From Algoriphagus marincola DSM 16067 (GTDB lineage: Bacteria > Bacteroidota > Bacteroidia > Cytophagales > Cyclobacteriaceae): a DNA stretch of 64,000 nucleotides. The notes under the pieces are model-generated. The model made no database searches. It saw only the letters and a list, made by a program, of their open reading frames with translations, and was not told the DNA's origin. The stretch covers positions 54,607 to 118,606 of the forward strand of contig NZ_AUBU01000015.1 in assembly GCF_000429405.1 (NCBI RefSeq). The letters are read 5' to 3'. This document shows positions 10,269 to 18,853 of the stretch, piece by piece. Both the position numbers and the translations under genes were made by a program. Within the stretch, counting starts at the first letter, position 1, and each line of letters starts with the position of its first letter.

Positions 10269-11537
10269 TTAGTAATGACACTTAGCACATTCCAAACCTC
10301 CGATGTCCTTCACTTTCAAGGCATCTTTTGAATCAGAGTGAAGCTGTACCAATTTGTCGTAGTACTCGTTTCCTTGCGCATTGATTTCGGTCTGACGGTG
10401 GCAGTCGATACACCATCCCATGGTCAGAGATGAGTACTGATAGACAACTTCCATTTCCTGGATAGGACCGTGACAAGTTTGACACTCAATTCCTCCCACT
10501 TTCACGTGCTGAGAGTGGTTGAAGTAAGCCAAGTCAGGCAGATTGTGAATTCTCACCCATTCAATTGGCTGATTATTATCAATTGCGTCGTAGATCTTTT
10601 GGATCTCTGGAGAAATACCATCTTGGCCTTGTACGTTCTGTACGTGCATGTGACAGTTCATACAAATATTGGCAGATGGAATATTAGCGGATTTACCAAT
10701 CTCTACCCCAGTATGGCAATACTGACATTCGATCTCAAGAGTACCAGCATGCAGAGCATGAGAATAAGCTATAGGCTGAGTAGGAGCATAACCTTGCTGC
10801 ACACCTACTGTATATAGCCCATCAATGGCAGTTTTAGCAACCAATGCCACCACCAAGGCAGTTACAATGATGATGAAAGCATCGCTCTTGAATACTTTTC
10901 CAAACTCAAATTTCTGAGATACAAATTCTTTATCTGTCTCGTCGAGATCCTGCTTATTGACATATTTGGTCAGGATGGAAATAATCAATCCCAAGACTAC
11001 GAGGATCAGGAACAGAACAATGACCAAAACCACAATGATAATGGTGAGGTATTGAGTAGGGATTCCTCCTCCTCCTCCAGCACCAGCTTCACCACCCGCG
11101 GCAGCGGCAGCAGCAGCTTCAGCAGCAGGGTCTACCTTGTCTCCATATTCGATGTATGCCAAGAGATTGTCTAGATCTGCATCAGACAAAAACTCATGAG
11201 ATGGCATCATCAGATTGTTGTACTCTGCATAGAGATTGTTGGCATACTCATCACCTGAGGCGATTACTGCCTGAGAGTTCTTGATGAAACTCTTAGCCCA
11301 CTCGATGGATCTTCTGTCGGTAATACCTCTCAAGGCAGGACCTACAGCTTTCTGATCAACCTTATGACAGGTTTTACAGTTTGCGTTAAAAACTGACTTA
11401 CCTGCCGAGATGGCTTCCTCACTGTCGCTTACTGCCGGATCTGCGGCGAAAACCTGTCCGCCCAAGAACAGGAAAAACAGCAATGCCAGTGTATGGAATT
11501 TCAATGGAACTCCTACTAACGAGCGTTTGGATAACAT
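10269..11537 (-). CDS. actA: Alternative complex III subunit ActA, six-heme cytochrome c
   Basis: First gene of the operon (422 aa). It has a signal peptide ending VFAADP and a monoheme class I domain with CKTCH at about residue 54. An Ala/Gly-rich linker (about 135-160), a membrane helix (about 164-190) and a second helix (about 216-236) follow. The C-terminal multiheme domain has five more sites: CQYCH, CMNCH, CQTCH, CIDCH and a last CAKCH two residues from the end. The five-heme part is the classical ActA. The extra N-terminal monoheme domain is a fusion that could pass electrons to CuA of subunit II, which lacks its own heme. A promoter-like sequence lies just upstream. Confidence 0.94.
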   Translation of the reverse strand: MLSKRSLVGVPLKFHTLALLFFLFLGGQVFAADPAVSDSEEAISAGKSVFNANCKTCHKVDQKAVGPALRGITDRRSIEWAKSFIKNSQAVIASGDEYANNLYAEYNNLMMPSHEFLSDADLDNLLAYIEYGDKVDPAAEAAAAAAAGGEAGAGGGGGIPTQYLTIIIVVLVIVLFLILVVLGLIISILTKYVNKQDLDETDKEFVSQKFEFGKVFKSDAFIIIVTALVVALVAKTAIDGLYTVGVQQGYAPTQPIAYSHALHAGTLEIECQYCHTGVEIGKSANIPSANICMNCHMHVQNVQGQDGISPEIQKIYDAIDNNQPIEWVRIHNLPDLAYFNHSQHVKVGGIECQTCHGPIQEMEVVYQYSSLTMGWCIDCHRQTEINAQGNEYYDKLVQLHSDSKDALKVKDIGGLECAKCHY

Positions 11538-11581
11538 ATTATAGCTAATTAAATAGTTTATTCGGTCTTCAATAACCCCTG

Positions 11582-11612
11582 CAAAGGTAGTATCCGGGGT
11601 TTATTTTTCAAA
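11582..11612 (-). promoter_or_regulatory. Promoter of the act-cta operon
   Basis: On the reverse strand a TTTG (11612-11609) is followed after 19 bases by TACCTTTG (11589-11582), matching the Bacteroidota primary-sigma pattern TTTG/TAnnTTTG. Predicted transcription starts near 11575, leaving a leader of about 40 bases before the actA ATG at 11537. It is the only such site I found upstream of the nine-gene run. Confidence 0.7.
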
Positions 11613-11847
11613 TACGGACAATATTTAAACAATCAAGCTCAAACTCGATCATTTATGAATATAGTCAATTGATTTACAATTACTTATCAGGGTTAATTCC
11701 TAAAGGTTTTAATTTAGAATCTTTATAAATAAATACAATTTATCCCTACTAAATTCAACCTATTATTTCTCTTATAAACCCTGTATTCAAATTGAATAAA
11801 TCCTGCTTATGGACTTCAAAAAAAGTCATGAAAATTCGAAGATCGAT

Positions 11848-11879
11848 TTTGGCTTACATGCCAAATATAGCTACCTTTG
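11848..11879 (+). promoter_or_regulatory. Promoter upstream of tRNA-Cys
   Basis: A TTTG at 11848-11851 and a TACCTTTG at 11872-11879 are spaced by 20 bases, the Bacteroidota promoter pattern, on the forward strand. Transcription would start near 11886, about 77 bases before tRNA-Cys. No other forward gene is nearby. The remainder of the gap between actA and the tRNA (11613-11847) is AT-rich and shows nothing else. Confidence 0.6.
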
Positions 11880-11962
11880 CCAACCGATTACGATTTGCTT
11901 TCGAGATTCAAAAGCTCTGAAACTATTTCATTACTGCAAATTGTTTTCAGTAAAAACAGATT

Positions 11963-12033
11963 GGTCGCGTGGCCGAGTGGCTAGGCAGAGGTCTGCAAAA
12001 CCTTGTACAGCGGTTCGAATCCGCTCGCGACCT
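11963..12033 (+). tRNA. tRNA-Cys (GCA)
   Basis: A complete cloverleaf can be folded. The acceptor stem GGTCGCG (11963-11969) pairs with CGCGACC (12026-12032), with discriminator T at 12033, as expected for cysteine tRNAs. The anticodon loop is CTGCAAA with anticodon GCA, and the T arm reads GCGG-TTCGAAT-CCGC. CCA is not encoded. A terminator hairpin follows a few bases later. Confidence 0.95.
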
Positions 12034-12038
12034 CAACA

Positions 12039-12069
12039 AAAAAGCATCCTATTAAGGGTGCTTTTTTTA
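12039..12069 (+). terminator. Terminator after tRNA-Cys
   Basis: AGCATCC and GGGTGCT form a hairpin around a TATTAA loop, with one G-T pair, followed by a run of seven T. It lies about 6 bases past the tRNA 3' end. Confidence 0.8.
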
Positions 12070-12089
12070 TTTCCATTATCTCTTCATAT

Positions 12090-12113
12090 CAAAACCTTGT
12101 ACAGCGGTTAGAA
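12090..12113 (+). repeat. Partial duplication of the tRNA-Cys 3' half
   Basis: Twenty bases at 12090-12109 (beginning CAAAACCTTGTACAGCGG) are identical to tRNA-Cys positions 11996-12015, spanning the anticodon 3' side to the T arm. The copy then diverges after a single C to A change and GAA. It has no acceptor stem and cannot fold as a tRNA. Duplicated tRNA 3' segments are usually left by integrative elements using the tRNA as attachment site, but no integrase is nearby. Confidence 0.7.
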
Positions 12114-12232
12114 CTTGCCTGCCGAGGGCAGGTCCAGTCACAACCTCACGCTAAGGCAGTCTATTGACGGCTATACCACTAGCACCACCAAACAAGTCGT
12201 AATCAAAGCTAGGGATCAGAAAAATCTCGAAC

Positions 12233-12264
12233 CAAAAAAAACGCCGACTTTTCAGCCGGCGCTC
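12233..12264 (-). terminator. Terminator of rpsA
   Basis: On the reverse strand GCGCCGGCTGAAAAGTCGGC forms a strong GC hairpin followed by a run of eight T. It lies about 50 bases beyond the rpsA stop codon and no other reverse-strand gene ends here. Confidence 0.85.
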
Positions 12265-12314
12265 TATATGTTGAAGACAAATCTTCTTGATTATAAATTC
12301 TAAAATCTAGCTTC

Positions 12315-14075
12315 TTATTTCTTGCCTTCCATTTTCTCCTTCAACTCTGCCAAAGCATCCAAATCACCTAGGGTAGACTTTTCAGCAGGCTCAGAGGAAG
12401 AAGTTTCTTTCTTCTTAGGAGCCTTCTTAGCAGGTGCTGGCTTCACGTCTTCACGGAAGGTAGCTGTGTGAGAAAGAACAATTCGCTTGTCATCCTTAGA
12501 GAATTCCATCACTTTGAAATCCAAAGACTCTCCAACCTCAACTTGAGATCCGTCTTCTTTCTCCAAGTTTTTGGAAGTAGCGAAACCTTCTAGTCCATAA
12601 GGAAGCTCCAATACTGCACCTTTGTCATTCTTAGAAACAACAGTACACTTGTGATCAGAACCGATTGGGAATACATTCTCGAAAGTATCCCATGGGTTCT
12701 CTTCAAGCTGCTTATGACCCAAGGCCAATCTTCTGTTTTCTACATCAAGCTCCAATACAGCTACATCAAGCTCATCACCAACTTTCACAAACTCAGATGG
12801 GTGCTTGATTTTCTTAGTCCAAGAAAGGTCAGATACGTGAACCAAACCGTCGATTCCCTCTTCCATTTCTAGGAAAAGACCGAAGTTGGTCAAGTTACGA
12901 ACCACACCTTTGTGCTTGGTACCTACCGCATATTTGGTAGACATATCTTCCTTAGTCCAAGGATCTTCGGTCAATTGCTTGATACCCAAAGACATCTTTC
13001 TTTCATCCTTGTCCAAAGTCAATACAACTGCTTCGATTTCGTCTCCTACTTTCACGAAGTCAGCTGGGTTTCTCAAGTGCTGAGACCAGCTCATTTCAGA
13101 AACGTGGATCAAACCTTCAACTCCAGGAGCCAACTCCAAGAACGCACCGTAATCAGCTACATTGACGATCTTACCTTGTACTTTCGAACCAACCTCTAGG
13201 CTGCCTGCCAAAGAATCCCAAGGATGAGAAGTCAATTGCTTCATACCTAGTGAAATACGCTTCTTGTCATCATCGAAGTCCAATACAACGATCTGTACTT
13301 TCTGATCAAGCTGTAATACTTCTTCTGGATGATTGATACGTCCCCAAGAGATGTCTGTGATATGAAGTAGACCATCTACACCACCCAAATCGATGAATAC
13401 ACCGAAATTGGTCATGTTCTTGATCACACCTTCCAATACCTGACCTTTCTCTAGGTTGTTGAGGATTTCTGCTTTTTGCTTCTCGAGATCTTTCTCGATC
13501 AAGACTTTGTGAGAAACGACTACGTTATCGTTAGCGTGGTTGATTTTCACCACTTTCACTTCCATTTTCTTACCTACATAGATATCGAAATCTCTGATAG
13601 GCTTCACGTCAATCTGAGAACCTGGCAAGAAGGCTTCTACACCGTAGATATCTACGATCAAACCACCTTTGGTTCTACGCTTTACAAGTCCTTCGATCAC
13701 GCTGTCATTTTCGAATGCGCTCTCGATGTCCTGCCAAGCCTTGACGATTTTGGCTTTTTTACGGGAAAGGATCAACTGACCCAAAGCATTCTCCTGCTCT
13801 TCGATGAATACTTCTACTTCGTCACCTGGCTTGATGGATTCCAAGTCACGGAATTCGTTCAATGGAACCAAGCCATCGGATTTGAAACCAATGTTGATGA
13901 TCACGTCCTTGTCGTTCACACCTACTACAGTTCCTTTGATCACTTCTTTCTCAGTGATCTCGTTCAATGTACCCTCATACATCGCGGCCATTTGCTCACG
14001 CTGCTCTTTGGAGTACCCTTCTCCGAATCCTTTGGTCTCGAAGTTTTCCCAGTTAAAATCTGAATTGTTTGACAT
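12315..14075 (-). CDS. rpsA: 30S ribosomal protein S1
   Basis: Ribosomal protein S1 (586 aa), which recruits mRNA to the 30S subunit. Six S1/OB repeats can be read in order, including VIKGTVVGVNDKDVIINIGF, VIEGLVKRRTKGGLIVDIYG, VLEGVIKNMTNFGVFIDLGG, VQGKIVNVADYGAFLELAPG and HKGVVRNLTNFGLFLEMEEG, plus a weaker last one starting near residue 460. The C-terminal tail is Lys/Ala/Glu-rich. The gene stands alone, with its own promoter-like element, a leader with a hairpin and a terminator. S1 is especially important in Bacteroidota, where Shine-Dalgarno sequences are little used. Confidence 0.97.
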   Translation of the reverse strand: MSNNSDFNWENFETKGFGEGYSKEQREQMAAMYEGTLNEITEKEVIKGTVVGVNDKDVIINIGFKSDGLVPLNEFRDLESIKPGDEVEVFIEEQENALGQLILSRKKAKIVKAWQDIESAFENDSVIEGLVKRRTKGGLIVDIYGVEAFLPGSQIDVKPIRDFDIYVGKKMEVKVVKINHANDNVVVSHKVLIEKDLEKQKAEILNNLEKGQVLEGVIKNMTNFGVFIDLGGVDGLLHITDISWGRINHPEEVLQLDQKVQIVVLDFDDDKKRISLGMKQLTSHPWDSLAGSLEVGSKVQGKIVNVADYGAFLELAPGVEGLIHVSEMSWSQHLRNPADFVKVGDEIEAVVLTLDKDERKMSLGIKQLTEDPWTKEDMSTKYAVGTKHKGVVRNLTNFGLFLEMEEGIDGLVHVSDLSWTKKIKHPSEFVKVGDELDVAVLELDVENRRLALGHKQLEENPWDTFENVFPIGSDHKCTVVSKNDKGAVLELPYGLEGFATSKNLEKEDGSQVEVGESLDFKVMEFSKDDKRIVLSHTATFREDVKPAPAKKAPKKKETSSSEPAEKSTLGDLDALAELKEKMEGKK

Positions 14076-14103
14076 AATAGTGTTTGATCCTTGTAATTCC
14101 GGA

Positions 14104-14125
14104 CCACTTCCGGATCATGAAGTGG
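14104..14125 (-). promoter_or_regulatory. Stem-loop in the rpsA leader
   Basis: The reverse-strand leader of rpsA contains CCACTTC and GAAGTGG separated by eight bases, a seven-pair perfect stem ending about 29 bases before the ATG. S1 synthesis is autoregulated through its leader in other bacteria, so this is a candidate control element; the role here is inference. A T-run on the opposite side means it could also act as a forward-strand terminator. Confidence 0.35.
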
Positions 14126-14192
14126 CGGTTTTTTGTTTGAAGATCAATACTTTAGACTATTCCAAAGCACCCCGCTCACCCGAACGGACTGC

Positions 14193-14200
14193 AAAGGTAC
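14193..14200 (-). promoter_or_regulatory. Minus-7 element of the rpsA promoter
   Basis: TACCTTTG on the reverse strand matches the Bacteroidota TAnnTTTG element. The upstream element is weak: TTTT rather than TTTG about 20 bases away. It predicts a leader of roughly 110 bases before the rpsA start at 14075. Confidence 0.5.
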
Positions 14201-14280
14201 TGATTTTCTGTGATTTCTAGAAAATCCTATAAAAAATTAAATGCATAACATCATTTTGAAAAAACTTTGGAAATTGTCCT

Positions 14281-14313
14281 TTAAAAGAAAAAGCCCCGAG
14301 ACGCATCGGGGCT
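14281..14313 (-). terminator. Terminator-like hairpin between rpsA and plsC
   Basis: AGCCCCGA and TCGGGGCT pair around GACGCA, with the T-rich tract on the reverse strand. No reverse-strand gene ends immediately upstream, because plsC on the forward strand intervenes. The adjoining bases (14314-14347) resemble a decayed tRNA 3' end, in the same arrangement as the repeats near 34.4-34.8 kb. It may be a relic of a lost tRNA gene. Confidence 0.5.
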
Positions 14314-14370
14314 TGTGCAAGCAAAGAGTTAAAGGATTATTTTCGAACCCAAAAATAACGAATATTTCGG

Positions 14371-15105
14371 ATGATCAAGTTCTTCCAGTGGATTTATACG
14401 ATTTACTCAGCCTTGATTTTCATCATCTTGATGATTTTTCTTGGGCTATTTATGGTAATTCCTTCCTTGATTTCTGAACGGGGCGATCGAATTTCCTTTT
14501 TCTTTATCCGAATCTGGGCAGGTACCTGGTCCTTCCTCTCCGGAATTCGGTTTCAGGTCGAAGGGTTGAAATATATCGACAAAAGTCAGCCTTACATTTT
14601 TATTTTCAACCACCGTTCCTTTGTTGACGCGCCGGTCATCCCCATGGCTATTCCTCAGACACTGAAAGCCCTTGGTAAGATGGAGCTTTCGAAGATCCCC
14701 GTTTTCGGTTGGATTGTAGGTCGATTTGCCATTTGGGTGGACCGAACCTCCACCGAGTCCCGCAGAAAAAGCCTGGAAAAACTCGTCGAAATCCTTTCCA
14801 AAGGTAAATCTGTGGTCGTAGCACCGGAAGGAACCCGAAATGACAGCTCAGAAAGCCTGCTACCTTTTCACAAGGGAGCCTTTCGCCTTTCCATCGAAAG
14901 TCAAATCCCCGTTTTACCAATGGCCGTAATAGGAGCCGACCGGATTATGAAACGGGGTTCGATTTTGCTTAAACCGGGAAAAGTTCGAATTTATTTCTCA
15001 GAAGCTTTACAGCCTCCCCATCCCTCACCGACTGCCGTTGATGAATACACTGCCAAATGCCGAAACCGACTCGAGGCTATGCTTCTGGCGCATGAGGAAG
15101 ATTGA
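14371..15105 (+). CDS. plsC: 1-acyl-sn-glycerol-3-phosphate acyltransferase
   Basis: Inner-membrane lysophosphatidate acyltransferase (244 aa) of phospholipid synthesis, converting lysophosphatidate to phosphatidate. One N-terminal membrane helix (about residues 8-32) is followed by the catalytic HX4D motif in FNHRSFVDAP near residue 80 and the PEGTRND substrate-binding motif near 152. Length and motif spacing are normal for the PlsC family. Its 3' end overlaps the convergent gene at 15077 by 29 bases. No operon partner is seen on this strand. Confidence 0.92.
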   Translation: MIKFFQWIYTIYSALIFIILMIFLGLFMVIPSLISERGDRISFFFIRIWAGTWSFLSGIRFQVEGLKYIDKSQPYIFIFNHRSFVDAPVIPMAIPQTLKALGKMELSKIPVFGWIVGRFAIWVDRTSTESRRKSLEKLVEILSKGKSVVVAPEGTRNDSSESLLPFHKGAFRLSIESQIPVLPMAVIGADRIMKRGSILLKPGKVRIYFSEALQPPHPSPTAVDEYTAKCRNRLEAMLLAHEED

Positions 15106-15748
15106 CGGTTCCCTCATCTTCTACTAAATAGTCTCCTGTCAAATCCTCAAAAGCGGCATAGATTGCTAAATAGCTAACTGGACCTGTCACCAAAAGTCCT
15201 ACTCCAAGAAAAAGTAGCCCCACCAAATTGATCAACAAAAGGAGAATCAGGAAGGCAAAAAACCTCCACCAGATCTTAGTGATCAGCTTTCTGCTGAACT
15301 CCATCGCAGTCCAAAATTCCAAGCCGGCAAATAATACAAATGCAATGGCAAAGCTGTAAGCGACGCCCAAATAAATACCTGGAATGATCAGTGCAATAAT
15401 TCCTAAGACGGTCAAAATACCAGATACCAAATTGACCACGATTACTGGAAACCAGAATTTGAAGCCATCAAAGAAGTGGCTGAAATCCAAATGTTCCTCC
15501 CGGCTTACCCTATTTGCAGCCAAATAAAAGCCTGCTGTCAAAGCTGGAGTGACGAAAATGGAAACAATCCCGGCAAAGTCTTCCAAGAAAAAAGATGCTC
15601 CTGCCGATATACCTATGATGACTAAAAAGTAAGCAATAAATAACAAGGGATTGGTCTTAAATAGCTCCCAGCCCCGTCTTAAGGCTTTGTCAATATCAAA
15701 ATGTACAGGTCTTTGGAGCATCTGCTCCAACTTTATTGGATTGATCAT
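15077..15748 (-). CDS. Polytopic membrane protein (DUF975-like)
   Basis: A 223-residue membrane protein of uncertain function. A soluble start (about residues 1-30, with HFDIDKALRRGWELFKTNP) is followed by about five long hydrophobic segments and a short acidic tail. The WELFKTNP-type entry into the first helix and the overall layout resemble DUF975/integral membrane domain proteins common in Bacteroidota. It starts 5 bases after the stop of the CBS-domain enzyme upstream, so the two are probably co-transcribed. It overlaps plsC tail to tail. No enzymatic motif is visible. Confidence 0.7.
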   Translation of the reverse strand: MINPIKLEQMLQRPVHFDIDKALRRGWELFKTNPLLFIAYFLVIIGISAGASFFLEDFAGIVSIFVTPALTAGFYLAANRVSREEHLDFSHFFDGFKFWFPVIVVNLVSGILTVLGIIALIIPGIYLGVAYSFAIAFVLFAGLEFWTAMEFSRKLITKIWWRFFAFLILLLLINLVGLLFLGVGLLVTGPVSYLAIYAAFEDLTGDYLVEDEGTVNLPHAPEA

Positions 15749-15753
15749 GGATA

Positions 15754-17121
15754 TTAATTGGTAAACGCTTCTAAAATATCATGTTTTGTAATGATATGGA
15801 TATTTCCATTTCCGTCACGCACCAACACCGCCTTTTCTTTTTCGATCATGGAAGAAAGTACATCTAGCGTGCTATCACCAGCTACGAAAGTCATGGAATC
15901 TTCCATCACATCGGACACATGTGCGTCCTTCAATACCGGATTCTCAATGATCTTGGAAAGCAATTTGGTATCGGTGACACTTCCTACTACTTCCCCTCCG
16001 TCCAAAACCGGGATTTGAGATACACTAGTCTTATTCATCAGTGCAATTGCCTCTCTGACTGCATCTGATTTTTTCACAGCAATCAGACTGTAATCTGAAG
16101 GTCGCTTGGAGATAATATCCCTAGCTGTAGCATAGCTTTTATCCTCTAAAAATCCATGATTGCGCATCCAATCGTCATTGTAAACCTTGCCCAAATAGCG
16201 TGTACCATGATCTGGTAAAATCACCACCATTTGGTCACCTTCTTTCAGATTCTCTCTAGCCCATTCTAATGCACCATGAACTGCGGCACCACAGGACCAT
16301 CCGATAAAGAGCCCTTCCTCTCGAGCGAGACGTCGGGTCATTACCGCGGCATCCTTATCAGTCACTTTGATAAAATGGTCAATCACGTCGAAGTTGACAT
16401 TTTTGGGAAGGATGTCTTCTCCGATTCCTTCTGTCAAATAAGGATAAACCTCCTTTTCGTCGAAGACTCCGGTTTCCTTGTATTTTTTAAAAACTGAACC
16501 ATAGGTGTCAATTCCCACCGTGACAATATTTGGGTTCTGCTCCTTCAAGTAAGTAGCCGTACCACACATGGACCCGCCTGTACCGACCCCTGCAGCATAA
16601 TGGGTAATCTTTCCGTCAGTATCCTTCCAAATCTCCGGACCCGTTGTCTCATAATGAGCGGCCGTGTTAGACATGTTGTCGTACTGATTTGGGTAAAAAG
16701 AATTGGGGATATCAGCATTCAATTTCCGAGCAACGGAGTAGTAAGATCTCGGATCTTCAGGCGCAACGTTGGTAGGGCAAACAATCACTTCTGCTCCTAC
16801 AGCCTTCAGAATATCGATTTTTTCTTTCGACTGTTTGTCAGCCATGGTAAAAATACACTTGTAACCTTTGGCCACAGCTGCCAAAGCAAGCCCCATACCG
16901 GTATTACCCGAGGTTCCTTCGATAATGGTACCTCCCGGTTTTAAAATTCCTGCCTTCTCGGCATCTTCCACCATTTTGATCGCCATTCGGTCTTTCATCG
17001 AGTTACCTGGATTAAAGTACTCTACTTTCACCAGTACCTCCCCTTTGATGTCTTTAGCTACTCGATTCAGTCGGATCATCGGCGTATTACCGATGGTTTC
17101 AATGATGGAATTATAAATCAT
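15754..17121 (-). CDS. PLP-dependent cysteine synthase/cystathionine beta-synthase family protein with CBS domains
   Basis: Cytosolic fold-type II PLP enzyme (455 aa). Residues 1-320 form the catalytic domain, with the Schiff-base Lys in PGNSMKDRMA near residue 43, the PLP phosphate loop GTSGNTGMG near 70 and a second Gly-rich loop GVGTGGSMCGT near 180. Residues 335-455 carry a pair of CBS domains, as in eukaryotic-type cystathionine beta-synthases but without their N-terminal heme region. It could make cystathionine from serine and homocysteine, or cysteine from O-acetylserine; the sequence alone does not decide. The reverse strand upstream has TATTTTTG near 17150, a possible promoter element. 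Confidence 0.88.
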   Translation of the reverse strand: MIYNSIIETIGNTPMIRLNRVAKDIKGEVLVKVEYFNPGNSMKDRMAIKMVEDAEKAGILKPGGTIIEGTSGNTGMGLALAAVAKGYKCIFTMADKQSKEKIDILKAVGAEVIVCPTNVAPEDPRSYYSVARKLNADIPNSFYPNQYDNMSNTAAHYETTGPEIWKDTDGKITHYAAGVGTGGSMCGTATYLKEQNPNIVTVGIDTYGSVFKKYKETGVFDEKEVYPYLTEGIGEDILPKNVNFDVIDHFIKVTDKDAAVMTRRLAREEGLFIGWSCGAAVHGALEWARENLKEGDQMVVILPDHGTRYLGKVYNDDWMRNHGFLEDKSYATARDIISKRPSDYSLIAVKKSDAVREAIALMNKTSVSQIPVLDGGEVVGSVTDTKLLSKIIENPVLKDAHVSDVMEDSMTFVAGDSTLDVLSSMIEKEKAVLVRDGNGNIHIITKHDILEAFTN

Positions 17122-17212
17122 GTCTTCGTTTTATTTGGGTTGGGGCAAAAATAAGAGATTTTTCATCCCCAAGAGAAGGAATGGAAAAAGAATGGCCTAA
17201 TTCCTATGGTGT

Positions 17213-18853
17213 TTAATTAGCCTCCTTAAACTCCAGGCGGGTAAGTACATCCAATGCCACATGAATCAAAATAGCTGCAACAAAACTCATCCCAATTGCT
17301 ACCGTGAGCATCATCCAGACAAACTGCTTGGTCAGTACAAAAACAAGTATTCCAAAAATCAAGGCTGGAATAATCCCAAACAGAAAGATCCCGATCAGCA
17401 TGACTGGTTTGATAAGCTTTCGATCCCAGCCCTCCTCTAGAGAGATCTGCGGGATCAAATTAATACAGACTCCTATCATGTAAGAGACTATGATCCCAAA
17501 AATAAAAATGGGTATCATGAGCAAATGCAAGCCTGCTATCAGCACGGAGGGAACGATCATAACCGCAGCAAAGAGCAGGATTTGAACTAGGTCTAACTTG
17601 ATCAAATTCCAAAATTTGGCGGACCAAGATGCTGGAATCAAAAAGAAATAGGGCTTTTTGAGATCTCCAATATTCGTGCGGCCGATACCCGCCAGAAAGT
17701 AAAAGCCCAGAAGCACCAAAATGTATCCGTTCAGGACTTTGTGCGAAAACCAATCAAAACGTGACAAAACTGCGAAGACTATCCCGATCCCGGCCATGAC
17801 TAGGCTGTAAACCCCAAATAGTGGGTGAAAATCCTGTCGGCTGGCATGCACATAATTCCTCCAGTAAAATGCCTTCGCCCCTACCCCGAAATCAGGAAGT
17901 GCGAGCTGCTTTTTAGTATTCAAGCTGCCTGTTGCCTCAGAAGCTTCCTTTTTACCCTTGACCTTATCTCGTTGGATTTCATTGGATTTGGTGACTTCGA
18001 GTACATCCTCGTAGTAATAGCCGGCAAATTGAATAACCAAGCGAACAATCAAATAATACGTCAACACATACAAGCCGAAAAAGGCCAAAGCCAAGATCAG
18101 GTTTTGGTGAAAGGCATAACTCATCATTCCACGAGTCCAACCGACAATCGGAAACAGATCAAACCAAGGAGAAGCGATCCAGCTAAACATCCCCTGCCAA
18201 AACTTATCAGCCATCAAGCCGGGAATCAAAACCATTGCCCCTAATAGCACCGCCAAAACTGTCACACCATTCTTGATAGGCTCCAAAATATCATACTTCG
18301 TGTGCAGCGTATAAATCAAAAAACGAATCGGCGAAAGCAGGAAGAAGAAAAAGGCAAATCCGAATAGAATAAAGAAGATATTATCGGGTGAAAAATCCAA
18401 AGTGCCAGCCATCTGACTACCGCCATATACCAAGAAAATGATACTTCCACCCAGGGAGGGCAAGATGGACCTCCCCATGTAATAGATCAAAATATTTTCA
18501 GGTTTGACAGGCCCTGTAAAAAGCAGATTTACGTCTGCCATGGTGAAAAAGCTCACATTGCGTTTCGTGGCCCGGAATAACTGAAAAAGAAGAAAACCCA
18601 AAGCCAAAACCGTCACTCCGCCAATAATATTCTGTACAGCAAAATCCACTTCCGGAAGCCCATTTGCATCCAATTCCGGCATTTGACTTCCCATATCTTC
18701 CGCACGGTCACGCATCCGCATGGTGTAGATAAAGAAAAAATAGCCCACGATCGCTGCGTAAGGAATCAGTCGAAGGGGATTTCGCAGGATAAGCAGGATA
18801 TTATTTTTCAGGATCAGCAGATCCTTCCGAATCAGCAGCTTGATCTCATTCAT
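17213..18853 (-). CDS. ABC exporter permease (putative ABC_export family)
   Basis: A 546-residue membrane protein with a cytosolic start (MNEIKLLIRKDLLILKNN) and about a dozen hydrophobic helices, typical of large ABC-2-like exporter permeases in Bacteroidota. The region at about 270-320 is charged and probably cytosolic. Its start overlaps the last 8 bases of the ATPase gene at 18846, so the two are translationally coupled and make one transporter. No substrate can be inferred from the sequence. Confidence 0.8.
   Translation of the reverse strand: MNEIKLLIRKDLLILKNNILLILRNPLRLIPYAAIVGYFFFIYTMRMRDRAEDMGSQMPELDANGLPEVDFAVQNIIGGVTVLALGFLLFQLFRATKRNVSFFTMADVNLLFTGPVKPENILIYYMGRSILPSLGGSIIFLVYGGSQMAGTLDFSPDNIFFILFGFAFFFFLLSPIRFLIYTLHTKYDILEPIKNGVTVLAVLLGAMVLIPGLMADKFWQGMFSWIASPWFDLFPIVGWTRGMMSYAFHQNLILALAFFGLYVLTYYLIVRLVIQFAGYYYEDVLEVTKSNEIQRDKVKGKKEASEATGSLNTKKQLALPDFGVGAKAFYWRNYVHASRQDFHPLFGVYSLVMAGIGIVFAVLSRFDWFSHKVLNGYILVLLGFYFLAGIGRTNIGDLKKPYFFLIPASWSAKFWNLIKLDLVQILLFAAVMIVPSVLIAGLHLLMIPIFIFGIIVSYMIGVCINLIPQISLEEGWDRKLIKPVMLIGIFLFGIIPALIFGILVFVLTKQFVWMMLTVAIGMSFVAAILIHVALDVLTRLEFKEAN

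Noticed and set aside
12115..12303. Short forward frame after the tRNA-Cys fragment
   Set aside because: It runs through the rpsA terminator and has no recognisable protein character; it is more likely part of the decayed tRNA-linked region.
13476..14063. 195-residue forward frame opposite rpsA
   Set aside because: Its translation is a mirror of the S1 codons, rich in Asp, Phe and Val, with no independent support.
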